Of a stretch of DNA of 64,000 nt, positions 1 through 10,730 are shown in pieces; within the stretch, counting starts at the first letter, position 1; every line of letters starts with the position of its first letter. The translations under genes were made by a program, and so were the position numbers. This stretch comes from Lithodes maja (lineage: Eukaryota; Arthropoda; Malacostraca; Decapoda; Lithodidae). The notes under the pieces were generated by a model. The model searched no databases, was not told the origin of the DNA, and saw only the letters and a program-made list of their open reading frames with translations. The stretch covers positions 150,663 through 214,662 of the forward strand of contig JBAKBP010001403.1 in NCBI GenBank assembly GCA_037953745.1. Reading direction: 5' to 3'.

Positions 1-1687
1 CTGTAGTTTGATGGATCTGAAGAGGCACCTTTTTTAGGAACTGGATGGATGTTTGCTTCTTTCCAGGGTACTGGGAAGCGTGAGGTATGAGTACACAGAC
101 GGAAATTTTTTGCCAATACAGGAGCGAGCACCAGTGAGCAATTCTTAAGTACTATTGGAGGAATTTCATCTGGACCAGGAGCCTTATCTACTGAGAGATT
201 CTGCAAAACAGTTTTGACATGTCTGGTGTGGATCTTAAGTGAGGGAATTTCAGGCGAATTAAAATTAAGTTCAGGGACATCTTGATTTATTTCATCTAAG
301 GTTGAGTTGGTGGAGAAAATATCCGCAAGAAGGTTAGCTTTACCTCGTGGGTCACTTACAAGATTGCCAGTCGGAGATTTTAATGGTGGAATGGATGAAG
401 CAGTAGTGAAGTTGGATTTGAATGAGTTAAGAGTAGACCAAAATATTTTGTTATCATTTGGATTATTTAGAAGTTTATTTGCCTGCTTGTGGAGAAAGTT
501 TGATTTAGTTAGGTTTAATACAGTTTTGGCATGATTTCTGATGTTTCTAAAGTAATTAAAGGCTTCATGTGTTTTTGATCTTGTGTATGCATTGTAGGCT
601 ATTGCCTTTTGTTCAGTTACTCTAGCACAATTATGGTCAAACCATTTAGGTGAATTAGATCTTTTACTGTACTTTTGATGAGGAATAAAAGTTTCCATTC
701 CAATTTTTACAAAATCTTGTATGTGGCTCAAGGTGGAGTGTGCATCATTAGAAAAGAAAGAGGTCCAGGGAATATCAATAAAGAAACCTTGAAGACCCTC
801 CCAGTCTGCCCTATCGTAATGCCATTTAGTCACCAAAACAGGTTCAGAGTGGGAAGGTGTGGTAGGTGATAGACAGGTGGCCTGTATCAGACAGTGATCA
901 GAAGATCCAAGCGGTGACCTCACTGTAACATCATAATTTTCTGAATTGGTTGTTAAAAATAAGTCCAGTAGGTGGGAATTATGATTAGGATTATCTGGTA
1001 CACGGGGTAGTTAACCCAGTTGACTAGTTGAGTGAGATTAAATGAGTCTGCAAATAGCTCACATTCAAGACCAGCATCATCAGTCCTGGCTGAATGAGTG
1101 AGCCATTCAACATTATGGACATTAAAACCACCCAACACAGTGATTTCAGAAGAAGCATTTAATTTGAGGACACTGAGTTGTGAGGACAGAGAATCAAAAA
1201 GACTTTGCTCTGGAGGAGTATTTGGGGAACGGTAGATGCAACATATGTATTTAAATTTACCAGCAGAAATCAATTTGTATATAGAATAATCAAAATAGGG
1301 ACAAGTGAAACTAGTAACCTCCTCCAGGGCAATTTCAGATTTTGCGAACCAACATACACCTCCTTTAGGTCTGAAATTTTGGAGCAGTTGATAACCTGGA
1401 AAATTAAATCTAGACGTGTCAGATGTGGATGTTACTTGAGTCTCTGTCAAAAAAAGGAGAGTAGGGGATTCTGCTTGAAGAAATTGGTGTACCGAATTGA
1501 TGTTAGAGTGAAGTCCCCTTATATTACTATAGAAAATGCTGCACCGACGAGCATTTTTGGGACGTTGCAATGCTCTTGACACAGTCGCATGATGATGACC
1601 GGGAGGGCCCTGTGTCAGTGACCCAACCCTACCGGGGGTGGATATCCGAGGGACCACCAGGTTTGCTCTTAACAATTGTACTGCCAT
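1..1687 (-). pseudogene. Non-LTR retrotransposon, endonuclease and EN-RT linker (frameshifted, cut by window start)
   Basis: Read on the minus strand, the first part (1687 to about 1010) is an apurinic-endonuclease-like domain: it has the opening FYSNIRGLHSNINSVHQF, then LLFLTETQ, YRSPN and an LGGFNVHN motif. Near 1010 the frame shifts by one base; the continuing frame reads NPNHNSHLLDLFLTTNSENY and then SPLGSSDHCLI, the SDH motif that ends such endonucleases. The linker continues to position 1, where APGPDEIPP and PVPKKGASSDPSNYR mark the start of the reverse transcriptase. The rest of the polymerase lies outside the window. The family is Jockey/CR1-like by motif style; the exact clade is uncertain. 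The GGFN in place of the usual GDFN, together with the frameshift, suggests a dead copy. Its 5' end is near 1690-1840. Confidence 0.85.
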
Positions 1688-3361
1688 ATTTATTAGGTAA
1701 GTGTATGGTGTTACATGTATGATAATTATGTAGTGGGAAGAGTAGTGTTTTATGGATAGAGGAAAGCGATGTAGGGCAATGTCGTGATGTTGGATGTGTA
1801 TGTTATATACAGAGGGTTTTCCTGATACCCCTGATGTGTGAGGCAGAAAGGTATGTATCCAGCTACCAAGGCCTGGGAGAGAAAATGGAATTCAGGCTAT
1901 TCCCTGAGTCTCACGAAACCTTGGCGATTGGCAAGGAAGGGCAGCTACTTTAGGCCAATCCTTATTACACCCTGATCAGTTACCGCCGAGGACCCCACTT
2001 GACTTCACTGGTAACTAAGAACGGTTGCTTGGAACTAGTTTACGAAACCGGCGGACCGAGGGTGAGCCGAGATAGGGTCTATGTGGTAGGAGCCCTACTG
2101 GGCATTAGGGGAGACCAGGCATGTCTAGCCTAGAGCGGATGAGTAGACTTGGGACTCCTTTCTGTCCCAAGGCTACTGATCAGCAATGTGAGTGAGGAGG
2201 TAACTGAAGCTATTTTACTCATGGGAATCGGAACTGAGGCGGACAAACAAGCCACCGTCCGTTAAGGGGTTACCTACGCTCCCGCCTTCTTAAAGAATTA
2301 ACAATCTTACTCGCACCTATCCCAAGGAGAGGGGGGAGTCCTAAAAATCTCTTTTATCCAACAATACGACTTGGCCGAATTTTTATATGATGACAACTGA
2401 GATATATATCTGGGAAATTCAATCCTGGAAGTGAGCTACTCCTGCCTTTGACGGTTGGAAGAATACACATATATATGGAGACTACACCACCTGGCAGGTA
2501 TTGGGAGCGCACGAGGAAATGGGTTCTGAAATCCACTTCCCCGTAGGCTCCCCGTCTCGCCGGACCTTACTCATTAATGTAACTTCTACCCCACAAGGTC
2601 GTCATTCCGCCGTGGGTCAGGGACATAAGTAAAAATGGTACGTAAGACAATGAGCATCATGTTACAATCGGAAAACCACCTGATTGTACTTGTATGTTGA
2701 GTAACAGGGGGGACTAAACACCCATTACCTAGTGGGAAAACTTAACTGCCTAGGGAGAAAACTACGCCCCGGCGCACAGAGCAAGGCAGGTATTCCTTCT
2801 AGCTTAGAAACTCAAACAATAATTCCCCTATTGGGGGAACAAGGGTAGGATGGCCAAAACATTCTGCCTACTATTGGCAAGATATAGAGGATGGTCGGCC
2901 ACCGGCGGACCTGTACCTGGCCCTTGGTCATGAGGTATCTGCCTCTGAAGGAAGTCGTCGTTTTTTGTTAGAACAGCCGCGGCGTGTATGTATGCCGAGG
3001 ACTGTTGACAAACCTTCTCATTAGTGTTCCGCCTTTATATTGTCCGGTCATCAGGGAGAGCGCTCACCTTAATTGAGGGTACCGGGTAGGACTTTGCATA
3101 GCCGCCCGTATCCCAACTGTTATGCACTCGAGGGCGTAGCCTAAATGTGAAGCAGAAAAATACTATGGCGCAGCCAAGGCGCGGTAACACCGTCTCCTAT
3201 CTCGAACCTCTGTGCCCAGCTTGGCTTAGAGGGGGAGGCAAGATTACGTGAAGCAGCTTTCTGAGGATAGAAAGTTGGGTCTAAAAGATAATTTTTGGTG
3301 AGGCTCAGGTAAAACGTACACCAATCGCCGGCCATCCAGGATATGCTGAACTTAGGGATAA
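1688..3361. other. Non-coding flank, probably 3' part of the unidentified gag-like element
   Basis: I see no reading frame with recognisable motifs here. A 60-codon and a 78-codon minus-strand frame (2354-2536 and 3141-3377) show no family signature. The second begins with an ATG that overlaps the stop of the preceding gag-like frame at 3362-3377, so it may be a remnant of a downstream frame. The 11-mer ACCGGCGGACC occurs at 2047-2057 and 2901-2911 and again in the gag-like region at 4443-4453, which ties this flank to the same element. Confidence 0.4.
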
Positions 3362-4324
3362 TTATGGGGGTGTACATTTGTTAGCCAGAATCATCATCCG
3401 AACATCTCTCAGTGTTTGTTCATTAATTGGAGTCGCTGTTAATATCGGAGAGTAGAGAACCTTATAATAAGCGTTACTAGGAAGCCCTTGTGCCATACTG
3501 AGTCTGAGTAGCTGCCTCGCCCTAACTGCCTCAAATAAGGCGGTTCTGATATCTGACAATGACTGAGCCGGAAAGGGGAGGAGGTATTGTTGAAATGCTT
3601 TGACTATGTCCGTCCTCTGATGAGGAGGATTCGGCACTGGTCGGTCAACAGCCTGGGCTGTATCCCAGGTAAGGAGAAAGCCTATACATTTTCTATGTGC
3701 ATTGTCTCTGACCAGGAAACCTCTTTGGAGATCAATGGGATCTGGGGTTACAAAGGGAGCCGGAAAATCTTTTACCACTAACTGGGGGGCAATGAAGAAT
3801 TCAAAGATAGCTCTGGGCACTCCGCCGGGTTCTCGCTTAAGCCAGTCAAACTCAGTCTTTGGCGGAGTGGGAACCGGTAACGCGGTATTAGAAGACATAA
3901 ATACAGCAAAATGTTGGAGCTCCTGATCCCACGTTACCCAAGGGCCATGCCCCACCTCACTCAGATTCAATTCCCTTCGATCTTGATGAGGATTACATCT
4001 CTGAAATTTTTGGCTTGGTTTATCATCCTTAAAAGCTTGGCAGCCATTGATGCCGCAACGTTGAGAGCAAACATGGCAAATAGGGACATCTAGAGGAGGA
4101 GGGGCCTGACTAGGGGCATCCGGCGGGAGAGGTGTCATCTGGCCCGGGTTATATACAAAATATTGAAAATTTGTCGGGTCTGGTACTGCCTGAATTAGAA
4201 CATCTAACACTCTCCATTGCGCGTCCTTTGCCCTAAAAGCCTTGCGCCTGTTTACTTCTATTGACCACTCTCGCGGCACCGGGACCTCCCCCTGAGTAGA
4301 CCTGTGCCCTTCTCCTCTAGTCAT
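3362..4324 (-). pseudogene. Unidentified gag-like protein, C-terminal segment
   Basis: This minus-strand open frame of 320 codons contains a Cys-rich stretch near residues 81-110 (CHVCSQRCGINGCQAF followed by a further Cys and His), then a Trp/Pro-rich segment and a helical-looking C-terminal part with AVRARQLLRLSMAQG. I do not recognise the family. The frame follows, after a broken stretch, the Ser/Pro-rich frames at 4366-4834 and 4932-6245, so all three are probably pieces of one ancestral protein of roughly 900-1000 residues. Its stop overlaps the ATG of a short downstream frame. No reverse transcriptase, integrase or tyrosine recombinase motif is visible nearby, so calling it gag-like rests only on the Cys cluster, the size and the repeat-rich setting. 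Confidence 0.4.
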
Positions 4325-4365
4325 AGCGGTAACCGGGAGCCAAAGCCTCCCCGGTACCTTCTGGG

Positions 4366-4834
4366 TCAGGGAACTATCATTGAATGTTGTCTGAGACCTT
4401 GGGGGTAGAATTTGAGAGTTAGAGGCTGTGCTGTCGTCGAGAACCGGCGGACCAGCCGCCGGTTATCGATGAGGCTGAAGGTTAAACTGAGATGGGGGAT
4501 TGAGGGAAGAACTCCGTCTATCCTCCTTTCCACCACCGTGAGGTAGTGAGCCAGAAACATGGTCCACTTTACCCCCGTAAGAAACCGAAGTGCCAGAGCT
4601 AAACATAGGTGATTGGAAAGAGGTACTAGGCAGTGTCGACAGTGATTCATTCCCTTGTCGGGATTGCAACTGACCGTCCAATGGTAAGCCTTGTCCCGGC
4701 TTACCGGCGGCGGAGAAAGCTACTTTAGAGGAAGTCGGAAGCCAGGAAACGTCAGTTTCTGTTATAACATTAATTTTGGCCGGAGACAAAGGGCGGATGG
4801 ACACTTGTTCTGGCCGTGACCCAGGGGTGGGCAC
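4366..4834 (-). pseudogene. Broken middle segment of the unidentified gag-like protein
   Basis: Two overlapping minus-strand frames (4463-4834 and 4366-4650) are rich in Ser, Pro and Gly and continue one another after frameshifts. The upstream protein frame ends at 4932, but its neighbour frame continues as QLDELLHKVMQQC and reaches a stop near 4840, close to where the 4834 frame opens. At least three single-base shifts therefore separate 4932 from 4366. No domain is recognisable in this linker. Confidence 0.4.
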
Positions 4835-4931
4835 CCCTAGGCACTAGGCACCCCTCCTTTATCACTAGGGAGAGTGGTGACAGGGCTACCCGGCGGAGGT
4901 CTCGTCGCCGGCAGAGGGACTACGTGGCGTC

Positions 4932-6245
4932 TTATGGCACATTGTTGCATGACCTTATGTAGCAATTCATCCAATTGTTTGGACGTAAAACAAGGGGTTT
5001 TGGTCGTTTGAGAGGCTTTGACCGGTTTCCTTGTGTCTGTTGGTCTTCTGCCTGTACCGTCGAACTTGTGTTTAGTATCTTACTACCACTAGGTTGAGAT
5101 GTCAAGTCTGAGCTATGTGTCAGGGAATCCCGGTCTCGGGACCCCGACGGGATAATCGGTACTTGAGGCGGTTGAAGAACTGTGCCGCTTGGTACTGTGT
5201 TCCTAATGGGTGGCCTTACGGTCTGCCCTTTTGTAACTTGGTCTGACGCAGTGTCAGACTCTACTGCCGTGACCGCCTCTAGTGTGGTAAAAGATGGGGG
5301 GTTACCTGCCTGTATCATTTGAGCCTGAGGGTGAACACCATCCCTGTTGGTAGAGCTAGGAGCCTCCAGCGTCGAGGACAACTCCCGGCCCTGAAAGTCA
5401 CTGGTATCCAACACAAGTCTAGAACCCTGGAGCTTAACCGTCACTGACTTTCTAACCCTCATCGCTGACCGCGGGCGCTCGGCGTCCATCGCAATGAGAC
5501 CGGGGAAAACCACCGGCGTCGCCGCGGCGGACGTCGAAGCTACCGGCTGTTGCTCCGTTTGGCAAACCTGCGAGCTAGAGTTACGGTTGTCTAAGGTTAC
5601 CCTCTCCCTGCGCCTCGGGCTAGATAGTTTTCGTATCTTGTCTGGCAGGAACTCCACGCTAGAAGACCTCTGCCCCAGCCCTGCAGGCGGTACTGGTTGT
5701 GATGGGGAGAGATATTCCGGCGACACCGAGCGACTCCTCTTGTAGTGGGGAGGGGAGCTCTGTATGGAGGTCGTAGATGAATGGGGGGAGGCCATGTTCA
5801 CGCATGATACCGGCGGGTTCTGTGTCTGAGCAATTGGGGCACTTTCGAAAGAATATAATTTAACTATTCTTAACAATTCAGCATTATCGCAGCACAACTC
5901 AAAGTCTGCTACTCTAGACACGTAAGCTGCGAATTTGTTCTTTATTTCAATGAGTGTTAATAGACACGACACATCCTGGCTTGCAAGCCATTCCTCAAAT
6001 AAGTCTGAACACACTGGGCATTGACGAGATGACCATAAGAAAGAGGATCTGTCTAGGCACCTTACACACAGTATGCATAGCCTGTGTGCTGCGACAGGTA
6101 CTAGGAGACATGTCGGCGTCGAACAAATGGAAAACAGAGGCATGATAACAGAGTCTCCCCTCCCCTGCGGGAAACCACTCATCCGTAGCTGGCCGGACTG
6201 AAGAAGGGATCTGGAAATAGAAAATTTCCAGGAATCAATGCTCAT
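4932..6245 (-). CDS. Unidentified gag-like protein, N-terminal segment with Cys/His zinc-binding cluster
   Basis: The ATG at 6245 opens 437 codons. Residues 41-79 hold a Cys/His cluster (C41, C46, H54, C57, C60, C63, C76, C79) ending in RQCPVCSDLFEEWL, which resembles a RING or related zinc-binding fold. After a short helical part the protein becomes Ser/Pro/Thr-rich and probably disordered, with basic patches such as SSPRRRERV. The frame ends early at 4932 because of a shift; the neighbouring frame continues the protein. I do not know the family. A RING-type host gene seems less likely than a mobile element because there are no introns, the downstream frame is broken and the whole neighbourhood is transposons. 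Confidence 0.45.
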   Translation of the reverse strand: MSIDSWKFSISRSLLQSGQLRMSGFPQGRGDSVIMPLFSICSTPTCLLVPVAAHRLCILCVRCLDRSSFLWSSRQCPVCSDLFEEWLASQDVSCLLTLIEIKNKFAAYVSRVADFELCCDNAELLRIVKLYSFESAPIAQTQNPPVSCVNMASPHSSTTSIQSSPPHYKRSRSVSPEYLSPSQPVPPAGLGQRSSSVEFLPDKIRKLSSPRRRERVTLDNRNSSSQVCQTEQQPVASTSAAATPVVFPGLIAMDAERPRSAMRVRKSVTVKLQGSRLVLDTSDFQGRELSSTLEAPSSTNRDGVHPQAQMIQAGNPPSFTTLEAVTAVESDTASDQVTKGQTVRPPIRNTVPSGTVLQPPQVPIIPSGSRDRDSLTHSSDLTSQPSGSKILNTSSTVQAEDQQTQGNRSKPLKRPKPLVLRPNNWMNCYIRSCNNVP

Positions 6246-7990
6246 AAGGATAACCTGAGAGGTTTTAACATCCTATACTCCCGGCGTCAGAACACGGGTA
6301 GGCCACCGCCTCAATCCCTGTTCTGATCCCTAAGAGATTCTTTAGAGTCCCTTTCCCTACTCGCTTTTCAATCATAAGGGGGGACTCCAAAACGGGTTGC
6401 CAACCTGTGACATGGGTCATAGATTCGAAAGCCACACCAACTAAGCGGTGAACTGCGTGACATTACATACAATTGTTAGCAGCCACCGGTAAGTGTTTAG
6501 TCACTGAGCCGCCGCATGGAGGGGTAAACTGGTATGCTTAAACGGCTCACCGAAACTCTTATCAGAGATACGTATCCTTCCGCCGGACACGCAGGACCGG
6601 CAGCAGGATAGGTCGAAACTCTTAACAGAGAAAAGGATCCCTCCGCCGGACATGCAGGACCGGCGTCAGGATAGGTAGTGGCACACTACTACATATACAA
6701 AAATTATCAGGGGGAAAGGACAAGAGGACCAGACCACACGCCGGCACGGCGGCCACAGACAGAAGGAGCGGCGGGTCAAATACAAGGAAAAACACTCGGC
6801 TACAAGCACTAGTCTGAGAGAAAACCTTCCTCTAAACACAAAACACCCCTGCCCAAGGACGTCTCCTTGAGCTCCCTGAAAGTGGGCAACACTAACGTAA
6901 GGGAGCACAAGAAAAGGGTGGCACAGAATATATCATATACAGATGAAAACCATACACCCCTAACGAACAGACTCCCTAAAGGCTTTATCACAAGGATAGA
7001 ACTCTTCACGCAGGATAACACTTACTCAGAAGACCACCTCGAGCAGCACGAAGCAGATGAAGCCCCCGCACGGGTCCTCTAAGCAGGCTCAGCTGAATGC
7101 CAGAAGATCCCACACCACGTGTGACAATCCTTGCACTGGCGCGCCTGCAAAATGAAAAAAGACAAGACCCCTAGGCCGAACACACTGGACTATAGAACAG
7201 CTCGTGAAGATAAAAAGCCTCCTAACTAAGGAGAAGCAAAAAACTAAGGCGCATATATAAGAGCCACGAGTAAACACCCAAGTGGCGTCAGTCTTGAACA
7301 CAACATGTTAGCGCCTGAATTGAACTCAAATTTTAACACTTCCTGCGGGCAAACCATATCACAACCTGTGCTAGCTAATCTAAACCTTGTTCACTACAAC
7401 TCAGATATATACAAATGAGCAAAGACTCACTAGAAGAGAGCGAACGTCGAATGAAGCAGAACTCGGGGCACACGTGTTGACAGGTTGCCCGCGGGGAAGA
7501 GAAGGAAGAATTATGCGCTTGGTGAGAAGCGGCAAGAAGCCACAACGCAAGAAATCCACCGAATATGGGAAGCGTGTTTATAACAGTATTCAAGTATTAA
7601 AGTTTTTCTTTTGTCTTCTCCTATTTTTTACGAAAGTGTTTTCGTAGTGGGTACCCAATCAATGACGACACCATAAGAGAAGTAGCGTTGCACTTATGAA
7701 GATGACTCTTGTTTCTTCCACGCGGCGGCTGATTCAAACGGCCAACATGTGTGTTGAATGGAGACTATTATACTAATAGACAACATCGTCAACGATAGAG
7801 GGGCCACTATTAAATATACTTCTCTTGTTAACTTAAATTATGTTTATATTCAGATATTATTAGGCTTTTACTACTACCCTTGTTTACTCATCCTTTTTTT
7901 AGGTGCATTAATAATGCACAATTGAATTGCACATTTGCCTACAATGTACAAGATTGAAAAAAGTATATATATATATATATATATATATTA
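6246..7990. other. Non-coding 5' flank of the gag-like element and AT-rich spacer
   Basis: No convincing coding sequence is visible. The stretch holds a 63-bp tandem duplication at 6551-6676, a short hairpin ACGAAA-GTG-TTTTCGT near 7630-7646, and a TA microsatellite at about 7963-7988 next to the edge of the Penelope-like element. Several short frames occur on both strands (for example 6867-7082), but none has a recognisable motif. Confidence 0.4.
6551..6676. repeat. 63-bp direct tandem duplication
   Basis: Two copies (6551-6613 and 6614-6676) both start with CGAAACTCTTA and share CCGCCGGACA, GCAGGACCGGC and AGGATAGGT. They differ at a handful of positions. They lie just upstream of the gag-like reading frame on the minus strand, so they could be promoter or UTR repeats of that element. 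Confidence 0.8.
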
Positions 7991-8023
7991 AGTAAAACTC
8001 GCTAGGAAAATTGAAACAATGGA

Positions 8024-8060
8024 ACACCAAGCTTTCGTCTATTCTCTCAAGACAGGGTAA
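8024..8060 (-). ncRNA. Damaged hammerhead-ribozyme-like motif of the PLE terminal region
   Basis: On the minus strand this matches the motif at 20004-20040 but lacks six bases that would complete the CTGAAGA core, leaving CCCTG joined directly to GTCTTGAGAGAATAGAC-GAAA. PLE terminal regions are known to carry hammerhead motifs. This copy is predicted inactive. Confidence 0.5.
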
Positions 8061-8437
8061 TACAAGAAAACAGGGGGAGAGTGAGGCTTAAATACCCGTC
8101 CTAAATCATCTGTGAGTTGCTAACTAGCATATAAATACAAAAAGTGTTGCCAGCCTATTGCCTGTTACCATATTATTAGGAACATAATTATTTTATATAC
8201 AAAATATATGTACATATATACATTGAAATATGCCTAACAATACAATCTATTCATATATACAATTTGATACACATCAATGAACTTCCAGATCCCTTTCAAA
8301 CTGTTATCGTAACTTATGTAAATATGAAGAAATGCATATACCTGTAGAAATACATGTAATTACATATACATACACATATACAAGCATACTGTATACACAC
8401 ATACATTACATACATACAAATAAAAATTACATATTTA

Positions 8438-8652
8438 AGAACATAAGAAAAATGGGAGTCTGCAGAAAGCCGATTGGTCACACAAGGCAGATCCAACCCA
8501 CGCCCAACCCTAATTATAAGACCGAATTACAGGCCCAACTCACTAATACTATGGACCCTGGGGACTGACCTTCCCAAAATGGTCAGATCAACATAAGGAT
8601 AAAAGTAGTCTATAGAAAGCCGAATAGCCCACACCTGGCATATCCCCCTCAC
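8438..8652 (-). repeat. 5'-truncated CR1-like LINE 3' tail inside the PLE 3' UTR
   Basis: The block starting ACATAAGAAAAATGGGAGTC and continuing through GCAGAAAGCCGATTGG matches the 3' tail of the CR1-like element at 15661-15880 and a third copy at 21935-22148. It contains two related sub-repeats (AGAAAGCCGATTGG and AGAAAGCCGAATAGCC) about 135 bp apart. The surrounding sequence is PLE 3' UTR in both PLE copies. Confidence 0.7.
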
Positions 8653-8888
8653 AAACAAACAGTATATAAATTATACATAAACACACATATACATAAACAC
8701 ACACATGTACTGTATACATACATAAACATACATATATACAATAATTATTATAAAAAAAACAAAAACACACACAAAGAAAATACATAGTGATCATACCTCA
8801 TGTGTATAGTATTAATAAGGTACCTAACTATCTAATTCTATGAGAATAGACTTCACAAAAAGGGTCAGATATCAAACTACAAGCTGTT
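8653..8888. other. PLE 3' UTR, AT-rich
   Basis: This AT-rich non-coding sequence with CA/TA-rich tracts (ATACATAAACACACA type) aligns with 22149-22380 in the second PLE copy, so it is part of the element and not a separate gene. Confidence 0.6.
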
Positions 8889-9233
8889 TCAATCTATGAT
8901 CTGACGGTCTGGACATCTATTTCTAGCTCTTTTTATTTTATCATTGTCAATGAGTAGGTTTAGCAGGATGTTATCTATTTTGTAAAGGCCATCAATTAGA
9001 TTCATAGTGTTTCCAAATTTTCTGATCAAGGCGGACTCGGCAAATAGTCTTTCATAATAGCAGCTTGACCAGTAGATCATCTTAGCCTCATCTCAATTTA
9101 CATGATGGTTTTGTCTTTGTTTATGTTTAAAAATACCATTAGATTCTTGAGCTGACCTTACAGATTGTTTGTGTTGTTTAACTCTCACCTCTAATCTTTT
9201 TCCAGTTTGTCCTATGTATATGTCATTACATCC
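8889..9233 (-). pseudogene. PLE GIY-YIG endonuclease, C-terminal part (nonsense mutation)
   Basis: On the minus strand this reads NDIYIGQTGKRLEVRVKQHK, then a basic stretch with HKQRQNHH, then IYWSSCYYERLFAESALIRK and a C-terminal end at 8889. That is the YIG half and the conserved R and E region of the GIY-YIG nuclease that ends Penelope-like polymerases. The preceding half, GGVYFIPCKGC, lies at about 10145-10175, separated only by the inserted LINE. A TGA at 9093-9095 replaces an expected Trp codon. Together with the insertion this makes the copy inactive. Confidence 0.85.
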
Positions 9234-10138
9234 TAGGAGTAACATATGATACTCATATGACATTCAAACAGCACACCACAAACATTAAAAAGAAACTGAC
9301 ACCCAGACTTAACGCCCTCAGGTCACTTGCTCACACAAAATTTGGACACAACAAAGAAACTACCACCACAGTATATAAACAATACATAAGATCAGTGATG
9401 GAATACGCAAGCCCAGCCTGGGCTTCTAACCTAGCTGAAACACATCATAAGACCTTACAGACTATTCAAAACAAAGCCCTGAAGATCATTACAGGCTGCA
9501 CAGCTACTGCACCCACAGATCACCTACATCAAGAAACCAAAATCCTCAAAGTCAAAGACCATCTGGACATGAGAGGCACTCAATTCCTGGCAGCAGCCTC
9601 CACGAACCAAGACCAACCACTAAACTACATGGCAACACACCCACAGACACCAAGAAATATCAAAACAACACCCAGCACACGGTATCACACACAATTATTG
9701 TCCTCTCTCCCTCCCTGCCCACCCCGAACCAACTTCCAGAAGCACATCCATACTCATATCTCTCGCCAATCCATCCACTCACTCACAGACAACACGCAGC
9801 TGCATGCACGACCTCCCGAAATCCATCCTTCCGAATCCTCCCTCCCTCGCGAGGACAGAGTCCACCTGCCCAGGCTGAGATGCGGACACCATCCAGCTCT
9901 CCTGAGCTATCAAAAGAGACTGGATGACTCCGTTGTCGACGCATGCCCGGGATGTAACACAGCACCCCATACCATTAAACACATCATAGAAGACTGCATT
10001 TCACACAACCACTTACGCCAACAACACAATCTACACTCAATGAGAGCTCTGTGGGAAAGCCCGATCGTGGCCATGGCCTTCCTCAGGGACTCGGGGCTGT
10101 TCGGCCAGGCAGCTTAGGGAACAACAACAACAACAACA
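9234..10138 (+). mobile_element. 5'-truncated non-LTR retrotransposon inserted in the PLE endonuclease
   Basis: The element starts inside its polymerase frame and ends in an ACAACAACA-type tail. The bases ACATCC occur at 9228-9233 and again at 10139-10144; removing the insert restores the PLE Cys-Lys-Gly-Cys-Asn-Asp-Ile codons without a gap. This supports a short target-site duplication of about 6 bp, although one or two of those bases could belong to the tail. Confidence 0.85.
9257..10117 (+). CDS. LINE ORF2 C-terminal fragment
   Basis: 286 codons are open to a stop at 10117. The start is only the first in-frame codon after a truncation, not a true start. The fragment covers the thumb and C-terminal part of a non-LTR polymerase: TTTTVYKQYIRSVMEYASPAW, then LQTIQNKALKIITGC, a Pro-rich variable part, then HLPRLRCGHHP and a zinc-knuckle-like CPGCN...HIIEDC. 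This arrangement is typical of I/Jockey-type LINEs. The catalytic palm is missing, so it cannot retrotranspose itself. The frame is unbroken, which suggests a fairly young insertion. Confidence 0.8.
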   Translation: MTFKQHTTNIKKKLTPRLNALRSLAHTKFGHNKETTTTVYKQYIRSVMEYASPAWASNLAETHHKTLQTIQNKALKIITGCTATAPTDHLHQETKILKVKDHLDMRGTQFLAAASTNQDQPLNYMATHPQTPRNIKTTPSTRYHTQLLSSLPPCPPRTNFQKHIHTHISRQSIHSLTDNTQLHARPPEIHPSESSLPREDRVHLPRLRCGHHPALLSYQKRLDDSVVDACPGCNTAPHTIKHIIEDCISHNHLRQQHNLHSMRALWESPIVAMAFLRDSGLFGQAA

Positions 10139-10144
10139 ACATCC

Positions 10145-10465
10145 TTTACACGGTATGAAATATACACCACCTGCGTCATTTTTAGGGCTGTTTTTGATCA
10201 AAGTAGACTTGACGGAGTTTTCATAATTGAATACTACATTTATATTCAAATGTTTGAGAGATGTTGTGAGAGGTGTTAATTCATCATGATATGGCAAAAC
10301 TAAGATATTTTTCCTTGAAAAGGGAGCTTTATTATTTACATTATAGAAGGTTTTTTCGGCTTTGGCTAAACTTTTAATCAACAAGACTTTCAGGATAGCA
10401 GAGTGTCTTGGCTAGATTATAGGTTTGTTTGTATTCGTTATCTATGAATTCTGGGTTACATATCC
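10145..10465 (-). pseudogene. PLE RT-to-endonuclease linker and first half of GIY-YIG
   Basis: From 10465 leftwards the minus strand reads LRICNPEFIDNEYKQTYNLA, a frame change near 10377, then KSLAKAEKTFYNVNNKAPFS, ending with GGVYFIPCKGC at the LINE insertion. VY-x-I-x-C-x-x-C followed by YIG is the PLE form of the GIY-YIG motif. The sequence abuts piggyBac at 10466-10469 (TTAA) and joins in sense to the RT end at 14192. Confidence 0.8.
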
Positions 10466-10475
10466 TTAACCCGTG

Positions 10476-10548
10476 GAGCCCCAGCGACGCGTCTGACGCG
10501 TCGGCTATGTATGTAATGCACAGCCCCAGAGACGCGCCTAACGCGTCA
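10476..10548. repeat. Subterminal repeats of piggyBac copy 1
   Basis: AGCCCCAGCGACGCGTCTGA (from about 10477) and AGCCCCAGAGACGCGCCTAA (from about 10522) are direct repeats, each followed by a further CGCGTC. Subterminal repeats like these are typical transposase-binding sites in DNA transposons. Confidence 0.6.
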
Positions 10549-10730
10549 CCATTATAGCTCCAGTCGTAACTCTCAGAATGGCTCTAGATTTATATGGGAA
10601 CTACTTTGGGTGCCGGCGGACTAATCTCAACCGTTTTGTCCATACGTGCGCGTGCGCGGGGACGGGAGAGGGCACCCGCCTTCCCACACCTCATGGTCAG
10701 TTTACCGCGCACCCTCTCGAGTGAAACACC

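Noticed and set aside
1205..1579. Plus-strand 124-codon frame
   Set aside because: It is the antisense shadow of the LINE endonuclease domain on the minus strand.
4932..6245. A host RING-finger ubiquitin ligase gene
   Set aside because: The Cys/His spacing is irregular for a classical RING, the continuation is frameshifted, and no intron or host-like context is visible. I keep it as an unidentified element protein.
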